NCBI GenBank assembly: GCA_016719485.1
Contig: JADJZB010000004.1
Coordinates: 124,001-188,000 of the forward strand
Length of the DNA stretch: 64,000 nt
Direction of reading: 5' to 3'
Source of the DNA: Holophagales bacterium
GTDB lineage: Bacteria; Acidobacteriota; Thermoanaerobaculia; UBA5066
The notes beneath the pieces are model-generated. The model had not been told where the DNA came from. It did not search any database and saw only the letters and a list, made by a program, of their open reading frames with translations. A program made the position numbers and the translations under genes. The stretch's first letter is position 1. Each line of letters opens with the position of its first letter. This document shows, in pieces, positions 52,585 through 60,050 of the stretch.

Positions 52585-53099
52585 GCGTCGAGCAGGCCTG
52601 CCGGCGGGTCGAGCACCACGAGCCGTTTCTCGAGGTCGACGGAGACGACGATCGGCTCGACGAACGGGACGTCCCTTTCTCCGGATGCGGTGAGGAGCGT
52701 GAGGAGTGAGCGCCCGCCGAGCTCCTCCAGCGCCGTCACGAGCCCGAGCTCCCGCCCGGACCGGTCGACGGCCCGACAGCCCTCGAGGTCGAAGTGGTAG
52801 ACGAAACCGGCCGGGCGCGGGACCTCGCTCCCCTTCGGGACTGCGATGTCCAGACCCCGGAGCGCGTCCGCATCCGTACGGGAGGAGACGCCCTGGAACG
52901 TCAGGAGGAGGCGTTCTCCGTTCGGGCGGACGGCGGAAACGACGAGCGAACGGCGCTTCCCCGCCGCATCCACTCCGACGACCGCGAGGCCGGGGACGAA
53001 CCGCTCGGGGAAATCGGAGAGGACCTCGACGCTCATCTCGCCGCGCAGGCCGTGCGGCCGCGCGAGCCGGCCGACGACGACGAGGTCCTCCGGCGTCAC
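52581..53099 (-). CDS. rimM: ribosome maturation factor RimM
   Basis: 172 residues: VVGRLARPHGLRGEMSVEVLSD N-terminal domain, and a PRC-barrel C-terminal domain (FYHFDLEGCRAVDRSGRELGLVTALEE-like, ending VPFVEPIVVSVDLEKRLVVLDPPAGL). Assists 30S head assembly near S19. Lies 13 bp after rpsP; the KH-domain gene often placed between them is absent. Confidence 0.95.
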   Translation of the reverse strand: MTPEDLVVVGRLARPHGLRGEMSVEVLSDFPERFVPGLAVVGVDAAGKRRSLVVSAVRPNGERLLLTFQGVSSRTDADALRGLDIAVPKGSEVPRPAGFVYHFDLEGCRAVDRSGRELGLVTALEELGGRSLLTLLTASGERDVPFVEPIVVSVDLEKRLVVLDPPAGLLDA

Positions 53100-53112
53100 G
53101 GGACCGCGCCCG

Positions 53113-53349
53113 TCAGGCCTTCGGGCGGGCCATGAGCTTCTGGACCGTCTCCGAGGCCGAAGCGCCCTTGGCGATCCAGGCCTTCGCCTTCTCGACGTTC
53201 AGGTCGAGAAGGGGCGGGTTCTTGGTCGGGTCGTAGTAGCCGAGCTCCTCGAGGACCTTGGCGGTCGGGGTGCTCCGGCTGTCGGAGACGACGATGCGGT
53301 AGGCGGGGGCATTGGAGCCGCCGGTGCGGCGGAGTCGGATCTTCAGCAT
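53113..53349 (-). CDS. rpsP: 30S ribosomal protein S16
   Basis: 78 residues: MLKIRLRRTGGSNAPAYRIVVSDSRS, EELGYYDPTKNPP and a C-terminal WIAKGASASETVQKLM. Standard length and sequence. Lies 39 bp after ffh. Confidence 0.97.
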   Translation of the reverse strand: MLKIRLRRTGGSNAPAYRIVVSDSRSTPTAKVLEELGYYDPTKNPPLLDLNVEKAKAWIAKGASASETVQKLMARPKA

Positions 53350-53388
53350 TGGTTTCCTTTCGGCGCGGTTTCCACGGGGCCTTCCGGC

Positions 53389-54690
53389 TCAGAATCGGAG
53401 CCGGGAAGCGCCCTTCATCAGCTTCTTCATTTCGAGATACTGCTTCAGCAGCTGGTTGATGTCCTGGACCGAGGTCCCCGAGCCGCGCGCGACCCGGAGC
53501 TTGCGGCTCCCGTTCAGGAGCTTCGGGTCGTTGCGTTCCTGGGCGGTCATCGAGTCGATCATCGCCTCGAGGTGCTTGGTCGCGTCGTCCTCGATCTGCA
53601 GGTCGCGCAGCTGCTTGAACGGCCCGACCTTCGGCAGGTGCCCGACGAGCGTCGAGAGCGGTCCCATCTTCTTGAGCTGCCGGAAGTGGTCTCTCAGGTC
53701 GTCGAGCGTGAACTCGTTCTTCCGCAGGCGATCGACGGCACGCTGCGCGGCCTTCTGGTCGGCCTCGGAGGAGACCTTCTCGATGAGCGTCATGACGTCG
53801 CCCATCCCGAGGATCCGGGAGGCCGCCCGGTCGGGGTGGAATGGCTCGAGGTCGGCCGGCTTCTCTCCGATGCCGGCGAACTTGATCGGCCGCCCGACGA
53901 CGGTGGCCAGCGAGAGTGCGGCGCCGCCGCGGGCGTCACCGTCCAGCTTCGTCAGGATGACTCCCGTCAGCGGGAGGCGGTCGGAGAAGGCGCGGGCCGA
54001 CAGGACGGCGTCCTGACCCGTCATGGCGTCGGCCACGAAGAGGATCTCGTCGGGGTCGCAGGCCTCGCGGATCCTGGCGACCTCGCCCATGAGCGACTCG
54101 TCGACGTGGAGACGCCCGGCCGTGTCGACGATGGCCACGTCCCATCCGAAGAGCTTCGCTTCCTTGACGGCCGCCTTCACCCGGGTCACGGCGTCCGTCT
54201 CCCCCTTCGGGTCGAAGCACGGCAGGCCGTTTTCCTTGCCGAGGGTCCGGAGCTGCTCGGTCGCCGCGGGGCGGTGGACGTCGGCCGGGACGAGGAGGAC
54301 CTGCCGGCCGAGCTTCTTCTTCAGGTGGAGACCGAGCTTGGCCGCCGTCGTCGTCTTCCCCGAACCTTGCAGGCCGACGAGGAGGATGACCGACGGACGC
54401 TTCTTCAGGTTCAGCGTGACGGCCGCCCCGCCGAGGAGGCCGACGAGCTCGGCCTGGACGATCTTGAGGACCTGCTGGGCCGGGGCGAACGCGGTCAGGA
54501 CCTCCTGCCCCACGGCCTTCTCCCGGACGCGCTGCATGAAGCCCTTGACGACGTCCAGGTGGACGTCCGCCTCCAGGAGCCCGATACGGATCTCCTTGAG
54601 GGCCTCGTCAACGTGGAATTCCGTCAGGTGCCCCTCGCCACGGAGCCCCTTCATCACACGCTGCAAACGGTCGGACAGTGAGTCGAACAT
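53389..54690 (-). CDS. ffh: signal recognition particle protein Ffh
   Basis: 433 residues. N domain, G domain with LQGSGKTTTAAKLG, PADVHRPAA, VDTAGRLH and TKLDGDARGGAAL, then an M domain (IEDDATKHLEAMIDSMTAQERNDPKLLNGSRKLRVARGSGTS) ending at RLRF, shorter in Met than in E. coli. Binds 4.5S RNA and signal peptides of nascent membrane proteins. First gene of the ribosomal-protein operon. Confidence 0.97.
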   Translation of the reverse strand: MFDSLSDRLQRVMKGLRGEGHLTEFHVDEALKEIRIGLLEADVHLDVVKGFMQRVREKAVGQEVLTAFAPAQQVLKIVQAELVGLLGGAAVTLNLKKRPSVILLVGLQGSGKTTTAAKLGLHLKKKLGRQVLLVPADVHRPAATEQLRTLGKENGLPCFDPKGETDAVTRVKAAVKEAKLFGWDVAIVDTAGRLHVDESLMGEVARIREACDPDEILFVADAMTGQDAVLSARAFSDRLPLTGVILTKLDGDARGGAALSLATVVGRPIKFAGIGEKPADLEPFHPDRAASRILGMGDVMTLIEKVSSEADQKAAQRAVDRLRKNEFTLDDLRDHFRQLKKMGPLSTLVGHLPKVGPFKQLRDLQIEDDATKHLEAMIDSMTAQERNDPKLLNGSRKLRVARGSGTSVQDINQLLKQYLEMKKLMKGASRLRF

Positions 54691-54775
54691 CGCCCGAAGT
54701 CGCTCAGTCTAGCCGCGGAGGGGGGACCGGTCAAACCCGTCGGCCTGGCGGGAGATCCTCCGAAAAGGACGGGAC

Positions 54776-54804
54776 TTGACAGACCGATCGAAAGTCCCTA
54801 TCTT
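54776..54804 (+). promoter_or_regulatory. strong sigma-70-like promoter
   Basis: TTGACA (54776-54781), a 17-base spacer, and TATCTT (54799-54804). The -35 is perfect and the -10 matches four of six. It points toward the small lipoprotein gene, giving a 5' leader of about 200 bases. It is among the best promoter matches in this GC-rich window. Confidence 0.65.
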
Positions 54805-54843
54805 GCCCTCGAAGCTCGGGCGAAGAAATTCGTCGACGCTAAG

Positions 54844-54890
54844 GGTGTGGCGATCGGCAGTGACCTCTAGTCAGATCGCCATGGCACACC
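54844..54890 (+). ncRNA. structured 5' leader element (unclassified)
   Basis: A single extended hairpin of 16 pairs is visible: GGTGT with ACACC, GGCGATC with GATCGCC, TGAC with GTCA, loop CTCTA. Two 5-base bulges, GGCAG on the left and ATGGC on the right, separate the stems. It starts about 35 bases after the predicted transcription start. A second, smaller hairpin (TCGCTG/CAGCGA) lies at 54965-54981. I recognise no riboswitch class. The remaining bases between ffh and the lipoprotein gene hold no gene. Confidence 0.4.
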
Positions 54891-55011
54891 CCCAACCGTC
54901 CCGACCCTCAGGCCGGTCCGAAGCCGAACCCGATAGATCGAACCAGAAAGAACGTTGATCGAATTCGCTGAGAAACAGCGATCGAACCCCGGATAGAAAG
55001 AAGGAGAAACC

Positions 55012-55257
55012 ATGAAGAAGATCCTTTCCGTCGTCGCCCTCATCGCCGTCTCCGCCTCCCTCGTCGCCTGCGGCGGCGAGAAGAAGGAAGCTGTCCCCGC
55101 CGAGGCGCCCGCCGTCGTCGAGGAGCCCGCCCCGGCCGTGACCGAGACCGGCACCACGACCACCACGGAGACCGCCCCCGTGACCACCGAGACCACCACG
55201 ACCACGACCACGACCGAGACCGCCCCGGCCACGACCGAGGCCGCCCCGGCCAAGTAA
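55012..55257 (+). CDS. small Thr-rich lipoprotein
   Basis: 81 residues. Signal sequence MKKILSVVALIAVSASLVAC with lipobox LVAC, so the mature protein begins at Cys20. The rest is low-complexity: Pro/Ala/Glu, then runs of Thr with Glu (TETGTTTTTETAP-like). No folded domain. A strong AAGGAG site precedes the ATG; a strong promoter and a terminator flank it, so it is likely an abundant single-gene transcript, resembling abundant envelope lipoproteins of unknown role. Confidence 0.8.
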   Translation: MKKILSVVALIAVSASLVACGGEKKEAVPAEAPAVVEEPAPAVTETGTTTTTETAPVTTETTTTTTTTETAPATTEAAPAK

Positions 55258-55282
55258 GCGGTTCGAACTTCGAACCCGGAAG

Positions 55283-55313
55283 GCGCCCCGCTCTCGCGGG
55301 GCGCTTTTCTTTT
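55283..55313 (+). terminator. intrinsic terminator after the Thr-rich lipoprotein
   Basis: GCGCCCCGC-tctc-GCGGGGCGC is a perfect 9-bp stem followed by TTTTCTTTT. Classical Rho-independent terminator, 25 bases after the stop. Confidence 0.92.
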
Positions 55314-55391
55314 CGGGCGTCCCCCCGGGGAGACACGCTTCTGGCAGAACGTTTGCGAAACTGCGTTCGGCCCTTGGGGCCGGAGGAAAAC

Positions 55392-56216
55392 ATGAGCCGG
55401 AACGTCACGACCCTTGCCGCCGCGATTTTCGCCGTCGCCGCCCTTGGCGCCACGCCCGCCAGGGCGGACTCGATCGCCTCGACCGTCTCCTACCTCCCCG
55501 TCGCAGACATCGAGGGGGCGACGGGCTCCTGGCGAACCGACGTCTGGATCTTCAACCCCGACACGACCCTGGAGAACGAGGTCGACCTCTACTTCACCCC
55601 TGCGGGGGTGGACGGAACGAACCTCGATGGCATCCGGATCACTCCGCCTCTGGCTCCCCGTGAGTCCGTGTCGCTGGCCGACATCCTTTACGAGTACTTT
55701 GGAAAGACCGGCACCTACGGCGTTCTCGAGGTCCGCGCGACCTCCCCGGTCATGGTCACGAGCAACACCTACAACGTGGCCGGGAGCGCGCCGGGGACCT
55801 ACGGGCAGTACTCGCCGGGCCAGCCCGACCGCAACGCCCTCGGCTTCGACGACTCCGTCTTCGGCGACCTCTACGTCACGGGTCTCACGAACGACGGCAA
55901 CCTCCGGACGAACGCCGTCGTCATCAACCCGTCCGAGGTCGAGCTGGAAGCGGGCGTCCAGCTCCTCGACGCCAACGGGCTGATGAATGCGAACGGGAGC
56001 ACGCGGGTCGTGAAGGTCCCGCCCTATTCTCTCTACCAGCTCAACGATATTTTCGGAGCCGAGTTTGCTTCGATCATGCCTCCCGGGCCAGGCCCGTACC
56101 GCCTCAACATGTTCGTCAACCTCGGCAACGGCGCGCGCATCCTCGGTTACGCCACGGTGACGGACAAGCGGACCGGAGACCCTTACCTGATCCCTGCCCA
56201 GGCCATGAGGCCGTGA
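55392..56216 (+). CDS. secreted protein of unknown function
   Basis: 274 residues from ATG 55392 with a GGAGGA site. A signal peptide (AAIFAVAALGATPARA) precedes a beta-rich exported domain that starts VSYLPVADIEGATGSWRTDVWIFNP and repeats an NP-x-hydrophobic motif (DVWIFNPDTT, TNAVVINPSE). This resembles secreted proteins common in Acidobacteriota and related lineages, but I cannot name a family. No anchor is visible. It overlaps the next gene (GTGA). Confidence 0.7.
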   Translation: MSRNVTTLAAAIFAVAALGATPARADSIASTVSYLPVADIEGATGSWRTDVWIFNPDTTLENEVDLYFTPAGVDGTNLDGIRITPPLAPRESVSLADILYEYFGKTGTYGVLEVRATSPVMVTSNTYNVAGSAPGTYGQYSPGQPDRNALGFDDSVFGDLYVTGLTNDGNLRTNAVVINPSEVELEAGVQLLDANGLMNANGSTRVVKVPPYSLYQLNDIFGAEFASIMPPGPGPYRLNMFVNLGNGARILGYATVTDKRTGDPYLIPAQAMRP

Positions 56217-56869
56217 CGCGGGCGCTCCTCGTCGACCTCGGAAAGGTCCTCGTCGGCTTCGACCACCAGGTGACGTGCAACCGGCTGGCGGAGGTGACCG
56301 GCGCATCCGCCGGCCGCCTCCGTTCCGTTCTCTTCGGCGACCTCGAAACCGCATTCGACCGGGGCCGCCTCCGTGCGACCGAGTTCTTCCGCGCCTGCGA
56401 AAGGGAGGCGGGCCTTGGCCGCCTCTCCGACGACGTGTGGACGTGGGCCTGGCGGGACATCTTCCATCCCCTCCCGGACGCGATCGCAGCGCTGGCGCGC
56501 GTGCGGCCCGGCATTCGGCGCGTCCTCGTTTCGAACACGAACGCGCTTCACTGGGAAGGTGTCCTCGGGGTCTTCGACCCCCGCGAGCTCGTCGACGCGC
56601 TCGTCCTCTCGTTCCGCGTCGGCGCCGTGAAGCCGGAGCCTCAGTTCTGGGACGCCGCCCTCGCGGCAGCGGAGTGCGCACCCGGGGAGTGCCTCTACGC
56701 CGACGATCGTCCGGAGCTCGTGGCCGCGGCGTCCGCCCGGGGGATACCCGGTTTCGTCGTCCGGGAGGGCGGTTCGTTCGCCGCGGAGCTCGACAGGCGC
56801 GGGCTCCTCTCGGGCGCCGTCGACCCCGCGGGGAATTCCGAGGCTGCTCGAACCGTTCGGATATCCTGA
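56213..56869 (+). CDS. HAD-superfamily hydrolase
   Basis: 218 residues. Motif I is LLVDLGKVLVGFD (Asp nucleophile; Gly at the usual second Asp, as in many haloacid-dehalogenase-like proteins), motif II VLVSNTNALH, Lys motif GAVKPEPQFWDAAL and acidic motif CLYADDRPELV. The cap is alpha-helical (class I). Substrate unknown. GTG 56213 overlaps the previous stop. Confidence 0.88.
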   Translation: MTRALLVDLGKVLVGFDHQVTCNRLAEVTGASAGRLRSVLFGDLETAFDRGRLRATEFFRACEREAGLGRLSDDVWTWAWRDIFHPLPDAIAALARVRPGIRRVLVSNTNALHWEGVLGVFDPRELVDALVLSFRVGAVKPEPQFWDAALAAAECAPGECLYADDRPELVAAASARGIPGFVVREGGSFAAELDRRGLLSGAVDPAGNSEAARTVRIS

Positions 56870-56871
56870 CC

Positions 56872-57333
56872 ATGGGGAGCATTCAGATGCCGCGATTCCG
56901 ATCTCTCGCCACCGCCTTGATCGTCCTGCTGCCGTTGGTGGCCTGCTCCCGTCCCGAGGGGAGGGCGGAGACGTCCAGCCCGTCAGGATCGGGCGTGGCG
57001 TTCGCCACGGGCACCTTCGACGAGGCGCTCGAGCGCGCCCGGGCCGAGAAGAAGCTCCTTCTCGTCGACGTCTACACGGACTGGTGCGGCTGGTGCAAGA
57101 AGCTCGACCGGGAGGTCTTCGCCGACCCGAGAGTGGCCGAGGCGTCCAGGAGCCTCGTTGCCATACGCGTCAACGCGGAGAAGGGCGGCGAGAGCGTCGC
57201 CCGGCGGTTCGACGTCCAGGGCTACCCGACGGTCCTCTTCGTCGACGGCTCCGGAAACGTCGTGAAACGCGTCGACGGATACGTCGGCACCGCCGAGATG
57301 CTGAAGATCCTCGGCGCGCTCCCGAAGGTCTGA
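56872..57333 (+). CDS. lipoprotein thioredoxin-like protein
   Basis: 153 residues. Lipobox LVAC near residue 25 and a Thioredoxin_7-like domain: LLLVDVYTDWCGWCKKLDREVFADPRVAE with active site CGWC, then FDVQGYPTVLFVDGSGNVV with the cis-Pro. Likely a periplasm-facing thiol reductase. It is followed directly by DUF309 with an overlapping stop. Confidence 0.88.
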   Translation: MGSIQMPRFRSLATALIVLLPLVACSRPEGRAETSSPSGSGVAFATGTFDEALERARAEKKLLLVDVYTDWCGWCKKLDREVFADPRVAEASRSLVAIRVNAEKGGESVARRFDVQGYPTVLFVDGSGNVVKRVDGYVGTAEMLKILGALPKV

Positions 57334-57710
57334 CGACGTCGCCTCATTCCGAGCAGGATCGCCTCGCGCGGGGGCTCGCGGCACTCCGCGAGGGTCGCTA
57401 TTTCGATGCTCACGAGGAATGGGAGAAGGTCTGGCAGCGGGCGTCCGGCGCAGAGCGACGCTGTCTCCAGGGGCTGATCCAGCTCGCGGCCGCCGGGGTC
57501 CACCTGCGCAAGGGCCGTACGGGTCCGGCGGCCCGCCTTCTCGACCTGGCGATCGCCAAGCTCCAGGACACGCCCGAGGATTTTCTCGGGATTCCCGCCG
57601 GGGCGCTCCTGACCCGGGCCCGGACGCTGAGGTCCGGCCTGGCCGCGGGCACGATACCGGCCGAGTCCGTAAGCCTCTTCAGCCCTCCGCTGCCTCGACG
57701 AACGGCGTGA
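57330..57710 (+). CDS. DUF309 protein with CTG start
   Basis: 126 residues. The DUF309 signature is clear: YFDAHEEWEKVWQRASGAERRCLQGLIQLAAAGVHLRKG. The only in-frame start available before the domain is CTG 57330, which overlaps the thioredoxin stop (CTGA) and has GAAGG four bases upstream. Function of the family is unknown. Its last 32 bases overlap the convergent glycosyltransferase gene. Confidence 0.8.
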   Translation: MTTSPHSEQDRLARGLAALREGRYFDAHEEWEKVWQRASGAERRCLQGLIQLAAAGVHLRKGRTGPAARLLDLAIAKLQDTPEDFLGIPAGALLTRARTLRSGLAAGTIPAESVSLFSPPLPRRTA

Positions 57711-59016
57711 GCGGCGCCGGAAAGACGCCCGCGCCCCTCTCTCCGACCTCGGCGAGCAGGCGTCCGTCGGGAAGCCGGTCGCGAGCGCCAAGAGTCCCGG
57801 CCCGTCCGACACCGAGGGCCCCCAGCTCTCCGGCGAGAATCCCGCAGAGCGCGAGCGATGGCGCCCGGCCTTCGATCACGGCCCGAATGGCCCGCGCGTA
57901 GGCCTGAGCGATCCGCGCCGGGCTCCGGGCCTCGCCCCACGTCCGGGCCGCGGCAGACCGCACCGTCCGCAGGGCGTCGTCCGAGCCGAGGGCGTCGAGG
58001 GCCAGCGCGATCGCCTCGGGCTCCCCCTCCCCGACCGGGATCTTCGACGCGAAACCGTCCGGGAGCTCCCGGAACCAGCCGACGTCGCTGACGACGACGG
58101 GCAGGCCGCACCCCGCGAGGCGGCAGACGGCTCCCGATGTCTCGCCCACGGTGGGAAAACGGAGGTTCACAGCGACGTCCGCGGCCCGCGCGAGGCGCCA
58201 GAAGTCGTGATCGGAGAGGTATCCGGTGAAGCGGACGTCCTCATCGAGCCCTCGCTCGCGAACGGCCTGGACGAGCGGATCGTCGGCGGCAACGGCGCCC
58301 CCCACCACGACGAAGGGTCGCCGCCCGGGAGGAAGGAGCGCCAGCCCCTCGAGGAGCTTCCCGATCCTCTTGGCCGGCGTCACGATACCGAGCGTCGCGG
58401 CGATGACGCGGTCCCTCGGGAGGCCGAGGCCGATCCGGGCCTCGTCGCGCCCGTGCGCAGGAGCCGGCGCCACGAGGTGCGGAATCTCGAAGGAGGGGAC
58501 CCGAGGCCGTTCCCTCAGGAGCGCGCCGCGGACGAGGCGCGAGTGGACGATCACGGCGGAAGCGTCGCCCACGGCGCCGAGCGACATGGGCCATCCCCAC
58601 GGCGCGAGATCCCAGACGGGAACGCGCTCCCCCCTCCTGGCCCTGTCGCCGAGGGTCCGCCCCCGCGCGCCGTGCGAACGTTCCAGCTCCCGCGCGTACT
58701 CGTCGACAGCGCCCCGGTCGAGGTATCCCGCCGCGAAGAGGTGGTGGAGGGAGAAGTCGTGGAGGACGAGGAGAGACGGTACACGCCGGGCGTTCTCCCG
58801 GAGCGCTTCGAGGGACGGCAGGTGGAGCGGGTCGTTCCCGACCTGGAGGAGAACGGCCCGGTGGCCACCGGCGAAGGCGTCCTTCGCCTTCGCCGGTGGG
58901 TAGGTGACGAGCTCCACCTCGCCAGCGAGCGCGGCGAGAAGGTCGGCCGAGTAGTCGGCGATTCCGGAGCGGACGGGGGGAAGTGGGCTGACGAAGCCGA
59001 GTGTCGCAGCGGTCAC
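57679..59016 (-). CDS. GT4-type glycosyltransferase
   Basis: 445 residues. Begins TLGFVSPLPPVRSGIADYSADLLAAL and has FGIVTPAKRIGKLLEGL-like C-terminal donor-binding region, LRFPTVGETSGAVCRLAGCGLPVVVSDVGW. GT-B fold, family 4. It probably adds sugars to an envelope polysaccharide. GTG 59016 overlaps the upstream glycosyltransferase stop (GTGA). Confidence 0.85.
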   Translation of the reverse strand: MTAATLGFVSPLPPVRSGIADYSADLLAALAGEVELVTYPPAKAKDAFAGGHRAVLLQVGNDPLHLPSLEALRENARRVPSLLVLHDFSLHHLFAAGYLDRGAVDEYARELERSHGARGRTLGDRARRGERVPVWDLAPWGWPMSLGAVGDASAVIVHSRLVRGALLRERPRVPSFEIPHLVAPAPAHGRDEARIGLGLPRDRVIAATLGIVTPAKRIGKLLEGLALLPPGRRPFVVVGGAVAADDPLVQAVRERGLDEDVRFTGYLSDHDFWRLARAADVAVNLRFPTVGETSGAVCRLAGCGLPVVVSDVGWFRELPDGFASKIPVGEGEPEAIALALDALGSDDALRTVRSAAARTWGEARSPARIAQAYARAIRAVIEGRAPSLALCGILAGELGALGVGRAGTLGARDRLPDGRLLAEVGERGAGVFPAPLTPFVEAAEG

Positions 59017-60050
59017 GCCAGGCCGCCCGCGCGAAGGAGAGCCGACACGACCGCGTCCCACGTCATGCCGCGGATCGACTCGAAGCCGCGCTCCCCCATT
59101 CCGCGCGCCACGGCCGGCGCGGCGAGGAGCTGGGCCGCCGCGGCACCCACGGCCCCGCCGTCGGGCGGCGTGACGCGTCCGGTCTCCCCGTCGATGACGA
59201 ACTCGAGCGGGCCGCCCGAGTCCGTGCAGGTCACGACCGGCTTCTTCGACAGGAACGCCTCGAGGGCGATGTAGCCGTAGTCCTCGTCGGCCGGGGTGAA
59301 GAGGACCGCGCCACACCCCGCGTAGAGCGCGAGGAGGTCGTCGTCGGACACCGCGCCGCGGAAGTCGACGTTCGCCCCCGTCCGCGCCGCCACCTTCCGG
59401 AGCCGCTCCTCGTCGGGTCCGGACCCGGCGATGACGAGCGGGAAGCCGCCCGCCGCCGCCCCCTCGATGGCGAGGTCCATCCTCTTCCACGGGTCCAGCC
59501 GTCCGACGACGAGGCCGAACGGGCCGGGACCGTCGTCGCGGTAGCGGCCCGCGAGCGGTGGCGGGTGGTAGAGCGCCTCCGCCTCGATCCCGTTGAAGCG
59601 CATCAGCCGGTCGGCCGTGTTCCGCGCGTTCGTGAAGATCTTCCTCGCTTCGCCCAGTCCTGTGGCGTCGGCCTCGGCGACCAGCTCGCGCCAGCGCGTG
59701 TCCTCGGGGCTCGCGGTGAAGTCGCTCTGCTGGGTCCCGAAGCGGTCGTAGGCCTGGCGGAACTGGTGGATGAGCCAGACGACCTTGTTCGGGTGGCGGA
59801 CGAGGTACGACGGGAACTTCATCGGGATGACGAGGTCGACCTTCGTCCCGTCGGCCTCCGTCACGTCGACGAGCCGCCACGCCGCCGCCGAGAGGAGGAT
59901 CTCCTCCCGCGGGTACCACTTGAATGGCAGCTGGACGAGGTCGGCCCGGTGTCCGCGGGCCTTCAGCTCGCGCAGGAGCCCGGCGGCGTGACGTTCGGCG
60001 CCTCCGGACGCGAACGGCACCTGGGCCGTGCAGACGAGGATGTTCGCCAC
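59013..60050 (-). CDS. GT4 glycosyltransferase, second copy
   Basis: 345 residues. ILVCTAQVPFASGGAERHAAGLLREL, PFGLVVGRLDPWKRMDLAIEGA, and the donor motif DEDYGYIALEAFLSKKPVVTCTDSGGPLEFVIDGETG with the EXE-like pair. GT-B fold, family 4. GTG start overlaps the methyltransferase stop (TAGTG). Middle gene of a three-gene set. Confidence 0.88.
   Translation of the reverse strand: MANILVCTAQVPFASGGAERHAAGLLRELKARGHRADLVQLPFKWYPREEILLSAAAWRLVDVTEADGTKVDLVIPMKFPSYLVRHPNKVVWLIHQFRQAYDRFGTQQSDFTASPEDTRWRELVAEADATGLGEARKIFTNARNTADRLMRFNGIEAEALYHPPPLAGRYRDDGPGPFGLVVGRLDPWKRMDLAIEGAAAGGFPLVIAGSGPDEERLRKVAARTGANVDFRGAVSDDDLLALYAGCGAVLFTPADEDYGYIALEAFLSKKPVVTCTDSGGPLEFVIDGETGRVTPPDGGAVGAAAAQLLAAPAVARGMGERGFESIRGMTWDAVVSALLRAGGLA

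Noticed and set aside
54881..54958. 25-codon ORF in the lipoprotein leader
   Set aside because: No ribosome site and no leader-peptide pattern such as repeated codons.
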